A stretch of 64,000 bases of DNA from Comamonas thiooxydans (GTDB lineage: Bacteria; Pseudomonadota; Gammaproteobacteria; Burkholderiales; Burkholderiaceae_C): positions 558,001-622,000 of the forward strand of contig NZ_AP026738.1 in NCBI RefSeq assembly GCF_002157685.2. Reading direction: 5' to 3'. Position numbers and translations under genes: made by a program. The stretch's first letter is position 1. Each line of letters begins with the position of its first letter. Below are positions 53,207 through 63,833 of the stretch, in pieces. The notes under the pieces are model-generated. The model saw only the letters and a list, made by a program, of their open reading frames with translations. It searched no databases and was not told the DNA's origin.

Positions 53207-55297
53207 ATGAGCACCAAGAAAATGACGGCAGGCCGAAGCCTGCTCGATGCCAAGCTGGTGAAATCGGCTCTATGGGATGCGGTGCGCAAACTCTCGCCGC
53301 GTACGCAGTGGGCCAACCCCGTGATGTTTGTGGTGTATCTGGGTGCGATCCTGAGCACTCTGCTGTGGTGGCAGAGCCTGATGGAGCCGGGCAGCGAAAA
53401 CAGCGGCTTTGTGCTGGCGATTGCGCTGTGGCTGTGGTTCACCGTGCTGTTTGCCAACTTTGCCGAAGCATTGGCCGAGGGCCGCAGCCGCGCCCAGGCC
53501 GCCAGCCTGCGCGGCATGAAGCGCGATACCGTGGCCAAGCTGCTGCAGCAACCGCATTTCGGCAGCTCCTGGATTCCCATGCGCGCCAGCGAACTGCGCA
53601 AGGGCGTGGTCATCTTCGTGGAAGCCGGCGACACGATTGCGCTTGACGGTACGGTGATAGAAGGCGTTGCTTCGGTGGACGAAAGCGCGATCACCGGCGA
53701 ATCGGCACCCGTGATCCGCGAGGCCGGAGGCGACTTCTCGTCGGTGACCGGCGGCACGCGCGTGCTGTCGGACTGGCTGGTGGTGGAAGTCACGGTCAAC
53801 CCCGGCGAGTCGTTTCTGGATCGCATGATCTCCATGGTCGAATCGGCCAAGCGCCAGAAGACCCCGAACGAGATGGCTTTGACGATCCTGCTCGTGGGGT
53901 TGACGCTGGTCTTCCTGCTGGTCATCGTCACGCTGTGGCCCTTCTCGGCCTTTGCGGTGTCACAGGCCGGAACGGGCTCGGTGGTCGGCATTGCCGTGCT
54001 GATTGCGCTGCTGGTCTGCCTGATTCCGACCACGATTGGCGGCCTGCTGTCGGCCATTGGCGTGGCCGGCATGAGCCGCATGATGCAGGCCAATGTCATC
54101 GCGACTTCAGGCCGGGCCGTGGAGGCTGCCGGCGATGTGGACGTGCTGCTGCTGGACAAGACCGGCACCATCACCCTGGGCAACCGCCAGGCCTGCGAGT
54201 TTCTGCCGGCCCCCGGAACGAGCGCCGCGCAGCTGGCCGAAGCCGCACAGCTCTCATCTCTGGCAGATGAGACGCCTGAGGGCCGCAGCGTGGTGGCTCT
54301 GGCCAGGGAGCGCCATGGCTTGCCCGATCGCAGCAGCGAGGATTTTCCGGGCGAGTTCGTTCCCTTTACCGCACAGACGCGTATGAGCGGGGTGGATCTG
54401 CAGAGCCCGCAAGGCTTGCGCAGCTTGCGCAAGGGCGCCGCCGATGCCGTGCGCCGGCATGTCGAGGCGCTGGGAGGCAGCTTCCCGGCTCAGGTGCAAC
54501 TGTCCGTGGACAACGTCTCGCGCAAGGGCAGCACACCTTTGGTGGTGGCCGATGGCGCCAAGGTGCTGGGCGTGATCGAACTCAAGGACATCGTCAAGCC
54601 GGGCATGCGCGAGCGCTTTGCCGAGCTGCGCCGCATGGGCATAAAGACGGTGATGGTGACGGGCGACAACCCGCTGACGGCTGCCGCCATTGCCGCCGAG
54701 GCCGGGGTGGATGACTACCTGGCAGAAGCCAAGCCCGAAGACAAGTTGCAGCTGATCCGCTCGCATCAGGCGGCGGGCCGCCTGGTGGCCATGACGGGGG
54801 ACGGCACCAACGATGCTCCGGCCCTGGCCCAGGCCGATGTCGCCGTGGCCATGAACAGCGGCACCCAGGCTGCCAAAGAGGCCGGCAATATGGTGGATCT
54901 GGACAGCAACCCCACCAAGTTGATCGAGGTGGTGGAAACCGGCAAGCAGATGCTGATGACGCGCGGTGCGTTGACTACCTTCAGCATTGCCAATGATGTG
55001 GCCAAGTACTTCGCCATCATTCCTGCCGCCTTTGTGGGCACTTATCCGCAACTGGCCTCGCTCAACGTGATGCAGCTGCACAGCGCCGATTCCGCCATCC
55101 TGAGTGCCGTGATCTTCAATGCACTGATCATCATCGCCCTGGTGCCGCTGGCCTTGCGTGGTGTGCAGTATCGCGCCGTGGGCGCCGCCATATTGCTGCG
55201 CCGAAACCTGCTGATCTATGGCCTGGGCGGGCTGATCGTGCCGTTTGTGGGCATCAAGCTCATAGACCTGCTGCTGACCGCGCTGGGTCTCGTCTGA
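53207..55297 (+). CDS. kdpB: Potassium-transporting ATPase ATP-binding subunit (KdpB)
   Basis: This is a P-type ATPase of 696 residues that energises K+ uptake. The phosphorylated Asp is Asp317 in [15 protein letters not shown]. Other motifs are the actuator TGESAPV (here [12 protein letters not shown]), [15 protein letters not shown] in the membrane domain, [10 protein letters not shown] and [28 protein letters not shown]. The A-domain Ser of TGES, which is regulated by phosphorylation in E. coli, is present. It follows kdpC directly, giving the gene order F-A-C-B. Confidence 0.96.
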   Translation: MSTKKMTAGRSLLDAKLVKSALWDAVRKLSPRTQWANPVMFVVYLGAILSTLLWWQSLMEPGSENSGFVLAIALWLWFTVLFANFAEALAEGRSRAQAASLRGMKRDTVAKLLQQPHFGSSWIPMRASELRKGVVIFVEAGDTIALDGTVIEGVASVDESAITGESAPVIREAGGDFSSVTGGTRVLSDWLVVEVTVNPGESFLDRMISMVESAKRQKTPNEMALTILLVGLTLVFLLVIVTLWPFSAFAVSQAGTGSVVGIAVLIALLVCLIPTTIGGLLSAIGVAGMSRMMQANVIATSGRAVEAAGDVDVLLLDKTGTITLGNRQACEFLPAPGTSAAQLAEAAQLSSLADETPEGRSVVALARERHGLPDRSSEDFPGEFVPFTAQTRMSGVDLQSPQGLRSLRKGAADAVRRHVEALGGSFPAQVQLSVDNVSRKGSTPLVVADGAKVLGVIELKDIVKPGMRERFAELRRMGIKTVMVTGDNPLTAAAIAAEAGVDDYLAEAKPEDKLQLIRSHQAAGRLVAMTGDGTNDAPALAQADVAVAMNSGTQAAKEAGNMVDLDSNPTKLIEVVETGKQMLMTRGALTTFSIANDVAKYFAIIPAAFVGTYPQLASLNVMQLHSADSAILSAVIFNALIIIALVPLALRGVQYRAVGAAILLRRNLLIYGLGGLIVPFVGIKLIDLLLTALGLV

Positions 55298-55383
55298 GTC
55301 ATCTCCAAGCCTTGCTCTCTCGTTTCTCTGGCTTGTCCGCGTCCCAGCGGGCGCGGCAAGTCTGATCTGTTTGCTTCACCATC

Positions 55384-56271
55384 ATGCGTCTCTCCCATCC
55401 CCAAAAAACATTTCACGCATCGCGTTCCTGGGTCATCAGCTCTGTGCTGTTGATGATTGCCTTGAGCTGTGCAAAGCCCTCTGCTGCCGAGGAAATGAAA
55501 GCGCAATCTGCTTCTGAAATCACAGCTCCTGCGCAGGCCGACAGCAGGTCTTCCCTGACCGGCTCGCTGGGCCTGATCAGTGACTACCGCTTTCGCGGCA
55601 TCTCGCAGACCTAGCAGGGGGCTGCCGTGCAGGGCGGAGTGGAACTGGCCTTGCCCAAGGGCTTTTATCTGGGCACGTCGCTGTCCAATGTCTCAACCAA
55701 CAGCTACGGCCGAGGCCAGGGGCTGGAACACGATATCTATGGTGGCTGGCGCGGCGAGCTCGTACCTGACTGGTTGCTGGATGCCGGGCTTTTGCAGTAC
55801 CGCTATCCCGGCGCGCGCCTGAGCACAAGCGATGGCAGCAGCAAACGCTTTGACACCACCGAGCTCTATCTGGGGGCGACTCATGGTGGTCTGAGCATCA
55901 AATGGTCTGTGGCACTGACGCCTTATTTCGGCCTGGGTCAGAGTACCGCCGACTCGGCGTTTGCCACTGCGCTGCAACCAGCAGGCAGCAGCCGCGGCAG
56001 CCAGTATCTGGATCTGAACTACCAGCATCGGCTGGGCGATCTCGCCACCTTGGGCCTGCATGGCGGCTACACCTGGGTGCGCAATTACAGCGATGTTTCC
56101 TATGCCGACTGGCGCATCTCGCTATCCAGGGCCTGGGGCCCATGGACGGCATCGCTTGCCTACGCGGGTACCTCGGCCGATGCCAGGTACTACAGCGCCG
56201 TCAACAGTCGTGGCCAATGGCGTGATCTGGCGCGCAGCGGCTGGCTGCTGGGCCTGAGTGCCGGGTTCTGA
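55384..56271 (+). pseudogene. TorF-family putative porin gene interrupted by an amber codon
   Basis: A signal-peptide-bearing start (MRLSHPQKTFHASRSWVISS ... SCAKPSAAEE) leads into LTGSLGLISDYRFRGISQT. An in-frame TAG follows at 55612-55614 (codon 77). The same frame continues for 219 codons (QGAAVQGGVELALPKGFYLG ... WLLGLSAGF), with the beta-strand pattern and terminal Phe of outer-membrane porins. TorF family members have the DYRFRGISQT motif near the start. Only one base separates TAG from CAG or AAG sense codons. It lies between kdpB and kdpD. It could be a fresh pseudogene, a suppressed gene or a sequencing error. Confidence 0.75.
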
Positions 56272-56300
56272 CCGGACTTGAGTGATACGCTGATCGCCTG

Positions 56301-58994
56301 ATGCCTTCATCCACACCCTCATCCGCCGCGCAGCGCCCCGACCCCGACGCGCTGGTCGCTCAACTGCAGGCAGACCGGCAGCGCGCCCATCTCGGCAAGC
56401 TGCGCATCTACTTTGGCTCCAATGCCGGAGTGGGCAAGACCTATTCCATGCTGGCGGCCGCGCAGCGCGAGCGGCAGGCTGGGCGCAAGGTGCTGGTGGG
56501 GCTGGTGGAGACGCATGGCCGTGCCGAGACCGAGCAGCAGTTGCACGACCTGGAGCTGCTGCCGCGGCGCATGCTGGCCTACCAGGGCAGGCAGCTGGAC
56601 GAGTTCGACCTCGATGCCGCTCTGGCACGCCGCCCGGAGGTGCTGCTGCTCGACGAGCTGGCACACAGCAATGTGAGCGGCTCACGCCATCCCAAGCGCT
56701 GGCAGGATGTGCAGGAGCTGCTGGAGGCTGGCATCGAGGTGTGGACCACGCTCAACGTTCAGCATCTGGAAAGCCTGAACGATGTGGTGAGCGGCATTGT
56801 GGGCATACAGGTCCATGAGACCGTGCCCGACCATATCTTTGACGATGCCGACGAGGTCATCGTGGTCGACATCCCACCCGAGGAACTGCTCAAGCGCCTC
56901 AAGTCGGGCAAGGTCTACCCGCTGGAGCAGGCCGAGCGGGCCTCGCGCAATTTCTTTCGCCAGGGCAATTTGCTGGCACTGCGCGAGCTGGCCTTGCGCC
57001 GCACGGCCGATCGTGTCGATGAGGACATGCGCGACTACCGCCGCGAGCGCTCCATCGGCGATGTCTGGCCCACGCGCGAGCGCCTGCTGGTGGGCGTGGG
57101 CGGCCGCGCCGGTGACGATGCCCTGGTGCGCCAGGTGGCACGCCTGGCAAGGCGGCTGGAGGCCGACTGGGTGGTGGTCTATGTGGATGCGCCGGAGCGC
57201 CAGCATCGGCCTCGGGCGGCGCAGGAGGCCGTGCTCAAGACCCTGGCGCTGGCGGCGCGTCTGGGCGCGGAAACGGCCACCATCCCCGGTGCCCATGTGG
57301 CCCAGGCTCTGGTGGACTTTGCGCGTGAGCGCAATGCCAGTCATCTGGTGCTGGCACGTGTGCATGAACCCTTGGGCCGCTGGCTGCGCTGGCGTGCCCC
57401 CAGCCTGTCCGAACAGATTGCGGCGCTGGATCCCGGCCTGGACGTGCTGCTGCTGTCCGTCAAGCAAAGCAAGAACGAGAGCACCTTGCGATTGCCGGCG
57501 GCGCGTGAAAATACCATTCCATGGAAGGGCTATGCGGGCGTGACCCTGGCTTGCCTGGCCGCGACAGCGGTGGCGGAGCTGCTGCTGCGAGTGTTCGACC
57601 CTGCCAATGTGGTCATGCTTTTCCTGCTGGTGGTGGTGCTGTCCGCCGTGCGCTGGGGACGCGGCCCCGGAGCATGGGCGGCCCTGCTTTCGGTGCTGCT
57701 GTTCGATTTCTACTTTGTGCCACCGCGCAACTCCTTCAGCGTCAACGATACGCAATACCTGTTCACCTTCAGCCTGATGCTGGGTGTGGCCCTGGTCTGC
57801 GGCCAGCTGACGGCGCGATTGCGCCACGAGGCGCGCGTGGCCGCAGAGCGCGAAAGGCGGGCCGGCGCACTGGCCAGGCTGGCGCGTGACCTGTCGGGTG
57901 CGCTGACGCAGGAGCAGGTCACGCAGATCGCGCTGACTACGATTTCCGGCGTTTTTGATGCCCAGACCGGACTGCTTGTTCCCGATGCCGATGAGCGCTT
58001 GCAGCTGGCACCTGGCAGCGAAGCTCAGATCGACACCAGCGTGGGTCGCTGGAGCATGGAGCATGGCCAGATGGCTGGTCATGGAACCGATACCCTGGCA
58101 GCTGCGCCGGCGCTTTATGTGCCGCTGATGGCGCCCGTGCGTTCGCGCGGCGTGCTGGTACTGCAGTTGCGTGCGCCGCAACGATTGCGAGTGCCCGAGG
58201 AGCGCCGCCTGCTTGAAGCCTGTGCCAGCCAGATCGCCCTGGCATTGGAGCGTGTGCATTTTGTGGAGGTGGCGCAGCAGACCCAGATCGCCATGGAAGG
58301 CGAGCGCATGCGCAACACCTTGCTCTCGGCCGTCTCGCATGATCTGCGCACGCCGCTGACGGGCATCCTGGGCGCGGCCCAGGCGGCCTTGCCGCATGCG
58401 CCGCAAGGTCCGGCGCATCACATGCTGGTGCAGATCCGCAATCAGGCACAGGCGCTGCAGCAATTGGTGGACAACCTGCTGGCCATGGCGCGCCTGCAGC
58501 AAGGCGGCGTGCAGCTCAAGCGCGAATGGCTGCCGGTGGACGAGCTGGTGGGCAGCGCGCTGGCGCAGATGCGCGAGCGACTGGCCGCTCATGCGCTGCA
58601 GACCTCGCTGCCGGCCGATCTGCCCTTGCTGCAGCTCGATGCCGTGCTGATGGAGCGGGTGCTGGTCAATCTGCTGGACAACGCCATCAAGTACACGCCC
58701 GAAGGCACGACGATCACCGTGGCCGCGCGTGTGCTGGGCAGCGATTGTGTGCTGAGCGTGCAGGATGCGGGGCCGGGTCTGCCCGGGCATCTGTCGGCTG
58801 AGCAACTGTTCGAGCCGTTCACGCGCGGCCAGGCGGAGAGTGCCGTGTTCGGCATGGGGCTCGGCCTGGCTCTGGCTCAGCGCATCGTGCAGGCCCATGG
58901 CGGCCGATTGCAGGTGGCACAGGCAGAGCCCGGCCCGGGCTCCATTTTCAGCGTACACCTGCCCGTGCCCGAGCAGCCGGCCATGGACGAATGA
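56301..58994 (+). CDS. kdpD: Sensor histidine kinase KdpD
   Basis: This 897-residue sensor has the full KdpD layout. The N-terminal KdpD domain has a Walker A (GSNAGVGKTYSML, near residue 38), a VLLLDELAHSN segment and the WTTLNVQHLESLND motif. A universal-stress-like domain (about 250-375) and four helices (about 410-500; FVPPRNSFSVNDTQYLFTF) follow. Then come a GAF domain, HisKA with SAVSHDLRTPLTGILGAAQ (His680) and an HATPase domain with DNAIKYTPEGT and GMGLGLALAQRI. It senses low K+ and turgor and phosphorylates KdpE. The stop overlaps the kdpE start. Confidence 0.95.
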   Translation: MPSSTPSSAAQRPDPDALVAQLQADRQRAHLGKLRIYFGSNAGVGKTYSMLAAAQRERQAGRKVLVGLVETHGRAETEQQLHDLELLPRRMLAYQGRQLDEFDLDAALARRPEVLLLDELAHSNVSGSRHPKRWQDVQELLEAGIEVWTTLNVQHLESLNDVVSGIVGIQVHETVPDHIFDDADEVIVVDIPPEELLKRLKSGKVYPLEQAERASRNFFRQGNLLALRELALRRTADRVDEDMRDYRRERSIGDVWPTRERLLVGVGGRAGDDALVRQVARLARRLEADWVVVYVDAPERQHRPRAAQEAVLKTLALAARLGAETATIPGAHVAQALVDFARERNASHLVLARVHEPLGRWLRWRAPSLSEQIAALDPGLDVLLLSVKQSKNESTLRLPAARENTIPWKGYAGVTLACLAATAVAELLLRVFDPANVVMLFLLVVVLSAVRWGRGPGAWAALLSVLLFDFYFVPPRNSFSVNDTQYLFTFSLMLGVALVCGQLTARLRHEARVAAERERRAGALARLARDLSGALTQEQVTQIALTTISGVFDAQTGLLVPDADERLQLAPGSEAQIDTSVGRWSMEHGQMAGHGTDTLAAAPALYVPLMAPVRSRGVLVLQLRAPQRLRVPEERRLLEACASQIALALERVHFVEVAQQTQIAMEGERMRNTLLSAVSHDLRTPLTGILGAAQAALPHAPQGPAHHMLVQIRNQAQALQQLVDNLLAMARLQQGGVQLKREWLPVDELVGSALAQMRERLAAHALQTSLPADLPLLQLDAVLMERVLVNLLDNAIKYTPEGTTITVAARVLGSDCVLSVQDAGPGLPGHLSAEQLFEPFTRGQAESAVFGMGLGLALAQRIVQAHGGRLQVAQAEPGPGSIFSVHLPVPEQPAMDE

Positions 58995-59737
58995 GCCGAC
59001 AATCCCGTGCATCACATGCAAATCCGAACATGACAAGCGCCGCACCCCGCATCTTGCTGATTGAAGACGACGCCAGCATCCGCCGCTTTGTGCGCCTGGC
59101 ACTGGAGGACGAAGGCTGGCAGGTGTTCGAGTCCGAAACCGCCAGGCGCGGCCTGATCGAGGCCGCCAGCCGCCAGCCCGACGCCGTGGTGCTGGACCTG
59201 GGGCTGCCCGATGCCGATGGCAAGACCGTGATTGCAGAGCTGCGCGCCTGGAGCCAGTTGCCGATTCTGATCCTGTCCGCACGCGAGAGGGAAGAGGAAA
59301 AGGTGGCGGCGCTGGACGCTGGGGCCGATGACTACCTGACCAAGCCCTTTGGCGTGCCCGAGCTGCTGGCCAGGCTGCGCGTGATGCTGCGCCGCCGCCA
59401 GCAGGCATCGGCGGCAGACAAGCCCGGCAGCTGTGCGCGTTTCGGTGCTCTGGTGGTGGATCTGGCGGCGCACGATGTCAGGCGTGACGGTGTGGCCGTG
59501 CACCTGACGCCCATAGAGTTTCGCCTGCTGGCGGCCCTGATTGCAGGCCATGGCAAGGTGCTGACCCACCGCCAGCTGCTGCTGCAGGTCTGGGGCGCTG
59601 AATATCTGGACCGCCCCCACTATCTGCGCGTGCACATGGCCAATCTGCGCCAGAAGATAGAGCTTGATCCGGCCCAGCCCCGGCATCTGGTAACCGAGTT
59701 GCAAGTCGGTTATCGCTTGGTGGGCCTGGAAGGCTGA
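58991..59737 (+). CDS. kdpE: Response regulator KdpE
   Basis: This OmpR-type regulator (248 residues from the overlapping ATG) has a receiver domain with ILLIEDDAS, the phosphorylated Asp in VVLDLGLPDADG (residue 69) and LILSAREREEEKVAALDAGADDYLTKPF. The winged-helix domain ends in YLRVHMANLRQKIE and GYRLVGLE. It activates the kdp promoter upon phosphorylation by KdpD. The first ATG forms an ATGA overlap with kdpD. The Met at 59030 (MTSAAPRILLIED) gives a more usual length and may be the true start. Confidence 0.94.
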   Translation: MSRQSRASHANPNMTSAAPRILLIEDDASIRRFVRLALEDEGWQVFESETARRGLIEAASRQPDAVVLDLGLPDADGKTVIAELRAWSQLPILILSAREREEEKVAALDAGADDYLTKPFGVPELLARLRVMLRRRQQASAADKPGSCARFGALVVDLAAHDVRRDGVAVHLTPIEFRLLAALIAGHGKVLTHRQLLLQVWGAEYLDRPHYLRVHMANLRQKIELDPAQPRHLVTELQVGYRLVGLEG

Positions 59738-59743
59738 TTCCTT

Positions 59744-59749
59744 TATAAT
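59744..59749 (+). promoter_or_regulatory. -10 box of the ahcY promoter
   Basis: A perfect TATAAT lies nine bases before the riboswitch begins, so transcription should start near 59756 and yield a leader that opens with the aptamer. A good -35 at the normal distance was not found. The box sits 7 bp after the kdpE stop. Confidence 0.6.
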
Positions 59750-59758
59750 CGCTGTCCA

Positions 59759-59860
59759 TCCGAGGAGCGTTGCAGCGTTCCCCAGCCAGCCATGAGCTGG
59801 TCTGCGCGGGGCGTGAGGCTCGGATTTCATCCCGCAACGACGCTCGCCCACGCTTTCTGT
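59759..59860 (+). promoter_or_regulatory. S-adenosylhomocysteine (SAH) riboswitch
   Basis: The leader contains the SAH aptamer elements in order: TCCGAGGAGCGTTGCAGC, a variable stem-loop (CCAGCC...), GCGTGAGGCTCGG closing the first helix (CCGAG pairs with CTCGG), and CAACGACGCTCGCCCAC. The last forms the pseudoknot-like helix with GAGCG. This motif is known upstream of ahcY in beta- and gammaproteobacteria. It turns expression on when SAH, the substrate of AhcY, accumulates. The Shine-Dalgarno region lies about 60 bases further on. Confidence 0.9.
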
Positions 59861-59927
59861 GCGGTGAGCCGGTTTATTCCCCCTCTGCTGCAGAACGTGG
59901 TTTTTCATTCAAGATTTGGAGAAAACC

Positions 59928-61358
<1,431 letters not shown>

Positions 61359-61361
61359 GCA

Positions 61362-61462
61362 CCCCCTGAGCGGCTTTGCCGCTTCCCCCTCTCTCTACGC
61401 GCTTCGCGCTATGGGAGGGGGACGACAGCCTCGCTGCGGGGCGGCCCTTGCTCGCTGTCCTG
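61362..61462. repeat. GC-rich intergenic repeat (family B), copy 5
   Basis: Beginning 4 bp after the ahcY stop, this copy reads CACCCCCTGAGCGGCTTTGC. It then has CCCCCTCTC, an extra hairpin (ACGCGCTTCGCGC), GGGAGGGGGACGACAGCC, and CTGCGGGGCGGCCCTTGCTC. Its orientation is the same as ahcY. It may act as a transcript end for ahcY. Confidence 0.75.
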
Positions 61463-61502
61463 AGCTTGGAGCGCGCCCGTATCGGAACTGTGTTGATTTA
61501 TT

Positions 61503-61586
61503 TGATAGCTGTTTGCGCTTGTTAGGTAATGCTTTCAGATGGATATCTATCTGAATCTTAAGCAGGACGAACGCAAGCAGCTATCA
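61503..61586. repeat. Family A MITE-like repeat, best-preserved copy
   Basis: This 84-bp element has terminal inverted repeats TGATAGCTGTTTGCG and CGCAAGCAGCTATCA (14 of 15 bases complementary). A perfect internal palindrome is built on TCAGAT and ATCTGA. It lacks coding capacity. It lies between the family B repeat and the methyltransferase gene; the rest of this 299-bp gap is featureless. Confidence 0.7.
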
Positions 61587-61657
61587 AAAAAGATTTCTTT
61601 TGCCCGCTGCACGCCGTGCAGCGCCTGGCACCGGTTTATTTCAAAGGAAGCGACGCT

Positions 61658-62854
61658 ATGCGCGCAGATGTTTTTCTGGTTGAAGCAGGTCATGCTGCCA
61701 CCCGTTCCCAGGCCCAGCGCCTGATCGCCTCGGGTGTGGAGTGGCGCCTGACGCCGCTGGCGCCATGGAAGAAAGTGGCCAAGAACGGCGATGACATTCC
61801 TGCCGGTGCCGAGCTGCAGCTGCTGGACGCCGCAGAGGCCAAATACATCTCGCGCGGCGGGCTCAAGCTCGAGGGCGCGCTGGCCGCGACCGGCCTGAGC
61901 GTCAAGGGCTTGCGCTGCCTGGATGTGGGCCAGAGCACGGGCGGCTTCACCGATTGCCTGCTGCAGGCCGGTGCGGCCCAGGTCATCGGCCTCGACGTGG
62001 GCCACGGCCAGCTGCACGAGCGCCTGAAGAATGACGAGCGCGTGGTCTGCGTCGAGGGCTTCAACGCCCGCGCGCTGACGCCCGAGCTGCTGGAGAAGGC
62101 CTGCGACGAGGCGCTGTGCGAAGTCATCGAGGAAGAAGAGGACAACGACACCCAGCCCGTCGCTCCCTATGCCTGGATGCGCAACGGCGGTCAGGTCGAT
62201 GAGGACTATGACGACAGCGACGATGCCAAGGAGCAGGATGTCGAGAGCTTCAAGGCCGAGCGCGCCGCCAAGGCCAAGGCCCGTGCCGAAGGTCTGGCTC
62301 CGGTGGAATTGCGCCGCAAGCCCGGCACCGAAAATATCGACATCAGCCCGGCTTTCGATTTCGTGACCGGCGATCTGTCCTTCATCTCGCTGACCCTGGT
62401 GCTGCCTGCCGTGGTGCAGCTGCTCAAGCCCCATGGCCAGTTGCTGATGCTGGTCAAGCCCCAGTTCGAGCTGCAGCCCGGCCAGATCGGCAAGGGCGGC
62501 ATCGTGCGCGACACGGCCTTGTACGCCGAGGTTGAAAAGCGCATTCGCGACTGCCTCGGCGATCTGGGGCTGAGCGTCAAGCAGTGGCTGGACTCGCCCA
62601 TTGAGGGCGGCGACGGCAATCACGAATTCTTTGTCTGGGCCCAGCAGGGCGCTGAAGTCAAGACTCCGGCCCCCGTCGTTGCGGACGAAGCGGCTGCGGC
62701 CAGGCCGGCCGTCAAGGCGGCCGCCAAGCGCCCTTCGCGTGCCGACATCAAGGCCCAGCGCGCCAAGCAGGAGCTGTATGAGGACCCCGAGGTGGCCAGC
62801 TTCGGCCAGCCCGGCCCGGCCCGCAGCAAGCAGAAAAAACGCAACGAACGTTGA
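61658..62854 (+). CDS. TlyA-family rRNA 2'-O-methyltransferase with extra acidic insert
   Basis: This 398-residue protein has an N-terminal S4 RNA-binding domain (MRADVFLVEAGHAATRSQAQ) and the YISRGGLKLEGAL linker. A SAM-dependent FtsJ-like domain has DVGQSTGGFTD at 89-99 and LVKPQFELQPGQIGKGGIVRD. Usual TlyA proteins are about 250-270 residues. Here about 80 mostly charged residues (150-230, with EEEEDND and DEDYDDSDD) interrupt the methyltransferase fold before DLSFISL. A Lys/Ala-rich tail of about 60 residues follows the core. It methylates ribosomal RNA in studied relatives. An AAGGAAG ribosome site supports the start. It sits between ahcY and metF, both SAM-cycle genes. Confidence 0.85.
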   Translation: MRADVFLVEAGHAATRSQAQRLIASGVEWRLTPLAPWKKVAKNGDDIPAGAELQLLDAAEAKYISRGGLKLEGALAATGLSVKGLRCLDVGQSTGGFTDCLLQAGAAQVIGLDVGHGQLHERLKNDERVVCVEGFNARALTPELLEKACDEALCEVIEEEEDNDTQPVAPYAWMRNGGQVDEDYDDSDDAKEQDVESFKAERAAKAKARAEGLAPVELRRKPGTENIDISPAFDFVTGDLSFISLTLVLPAVVQLLKPHGQLLMLVKPQFELQPGQIGKGGIVRDTALYAEVEKRIRDCLGDLGLSVKQWLDSPIEGGDGNHEFFVWAQQGAEVKTPAPVVADEAAAARPAVKAAAKRPSRADIKAQRAKQELYEDPEVASFGQPGPARSKQKKRNER

Positions 62855-62932
62855 GCGTTGAGTAAAAAAGCGTGGCGGGTGCCGAGCCTTCGGAGCCCGC
62901 CCATGACCCAGGATTCAGAGACATAGACCGCC

Positions 62933-63760
62933 ATGAGCTTTCCCGTCAGCTTCGAGTTTTTCCCCACCAAGACGCCCGAAGGCGCTGCCAAGCATGTGGG
63001 CGTGCGCCAGGCCCTGTATGCGCGCAAGCCCGAGTTCTGCTCCGTGACCTATGGCGCGGGCGGCTCCACCCAGGCCGGCACCTTCACCATGGTGCGCGAC
63101 ATCCAGAACGAAGGCGTGGGCGCGGCCTCGCACTTCTCCTGCATCGGCGCCACGCATGAAAAAGTGCGCGCCGAATTGAACGAACTCAAGGCCATGGGCG
63201 TCAAGCGCATCGTCGCCTTGCGCGGTGACCTGCCCAGCGGCTACGGCCTCGGCGGCGAGTTCCAGTACGCCAGCGATCTGGTGGCTTTCGTGCGCCAGGA
63301 GTTCGGCGACTGGTTTCACATCGAAGTCGCCGCTTATCCTGAAACTCACCCTCAAGCAAAGTCCCCTCGCAGCGATCTGGACGCATTTGTTGCTAAAGTG
63401 CGCGCTGGTGCAGATTCCGCCATCACGCAATACTTCTACAATGCCGACGCATACATGCGCTTTGTCGATGAGGTGAAGGCCCTGGGGCTCGACGTGCCGG
63501 TCGTGCCGGGAATCATGCCTATTACCAGCTCTACGCAGCTGATGCGCTTCTCGGATGCATGTGGTGCCGAGATTCCGCGCTGGATTCGTCTGCGTCTGCA
63601 GGCGTTCGGAGATGACACCGCTTCCATTCGTGCGTTCGGTCTGGATGTCGTGACTCATCTATGCGAGCAGTTGCGCAGCCAGGGTGCTCCCGGGCTGCAC
63701 TTCTATACGATGAACCAGAGCGTCGCCACTCTGGAGATCTGCGACCGTCTGGGTCTGTAA
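62933..63760 (+). CDS. metF: Methylenetetrahydrofolate reductase
   Basis: This 275-residue FAD enzyme reduces 5,10-methylene-THF to 5-methyl-THF for methionine synthesis. Motifs are SFEFFPTKTPEGA near the start, EFCSVTYGAGGSTQAGT, the RIVALRGDLP segment, IEVAAYPETHPQA, and ITQYFYNADAYMRFVDE. A VVPGIMPITSSTQLMRFSDACGAEIP block follows. The length is normal for bacterial MetF. It is the third gene of the methyl-cycle group behind the SAH riboswitch; transcription may be partly shared with ahcY. A GC-rich hairpin (CCGGCCGC/GCGGCCGG) at 63773-63791 could end the transcript. Confidence 0.96.
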   Translation: MSFPVSFEFFPTKTPEGAAKHVGVRQALYARKPEFCSVTYGAGGSTQAGTFTMVRDIQNEGVGAASHFSCIGATHEKVRAELNELKAMGVKRIVALRGDLPSGYGLGGEFQYASDLVAFVRQEFGDWFHIEVAAYPETHPQAKSPRSDLDAFVAKVRAGADSAITQYFYNADAYMRFVDEVKALGLDVPVVPGIMPITSSTQLMRFSDACGAEIPRWIRLRLQAFGDDTASIRAFGLDVVTHLCEQLRSQGAPGLHFYTMNQSVATLEICDRLGL

Positions 63761-63772
63761 GCCAAAAGCTTG

Positions 63773-63791
63773 CCGGCCGCGAGGCGGCCGG
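63773..63791 (+). terminator. GC-rich hairpin after metF
   Basis: The stem CCGGCCGC-GAG-GCGGCCGG lies 13 bp after the metF stop. There is no T-run, so it is only a possible terminator. Confidence 0.4.
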
Positions 63792-63833
63792 TCTTGGGCG
63801 GCTCTCACTTGAGCTTTCAAGGAGATTGCGCCC

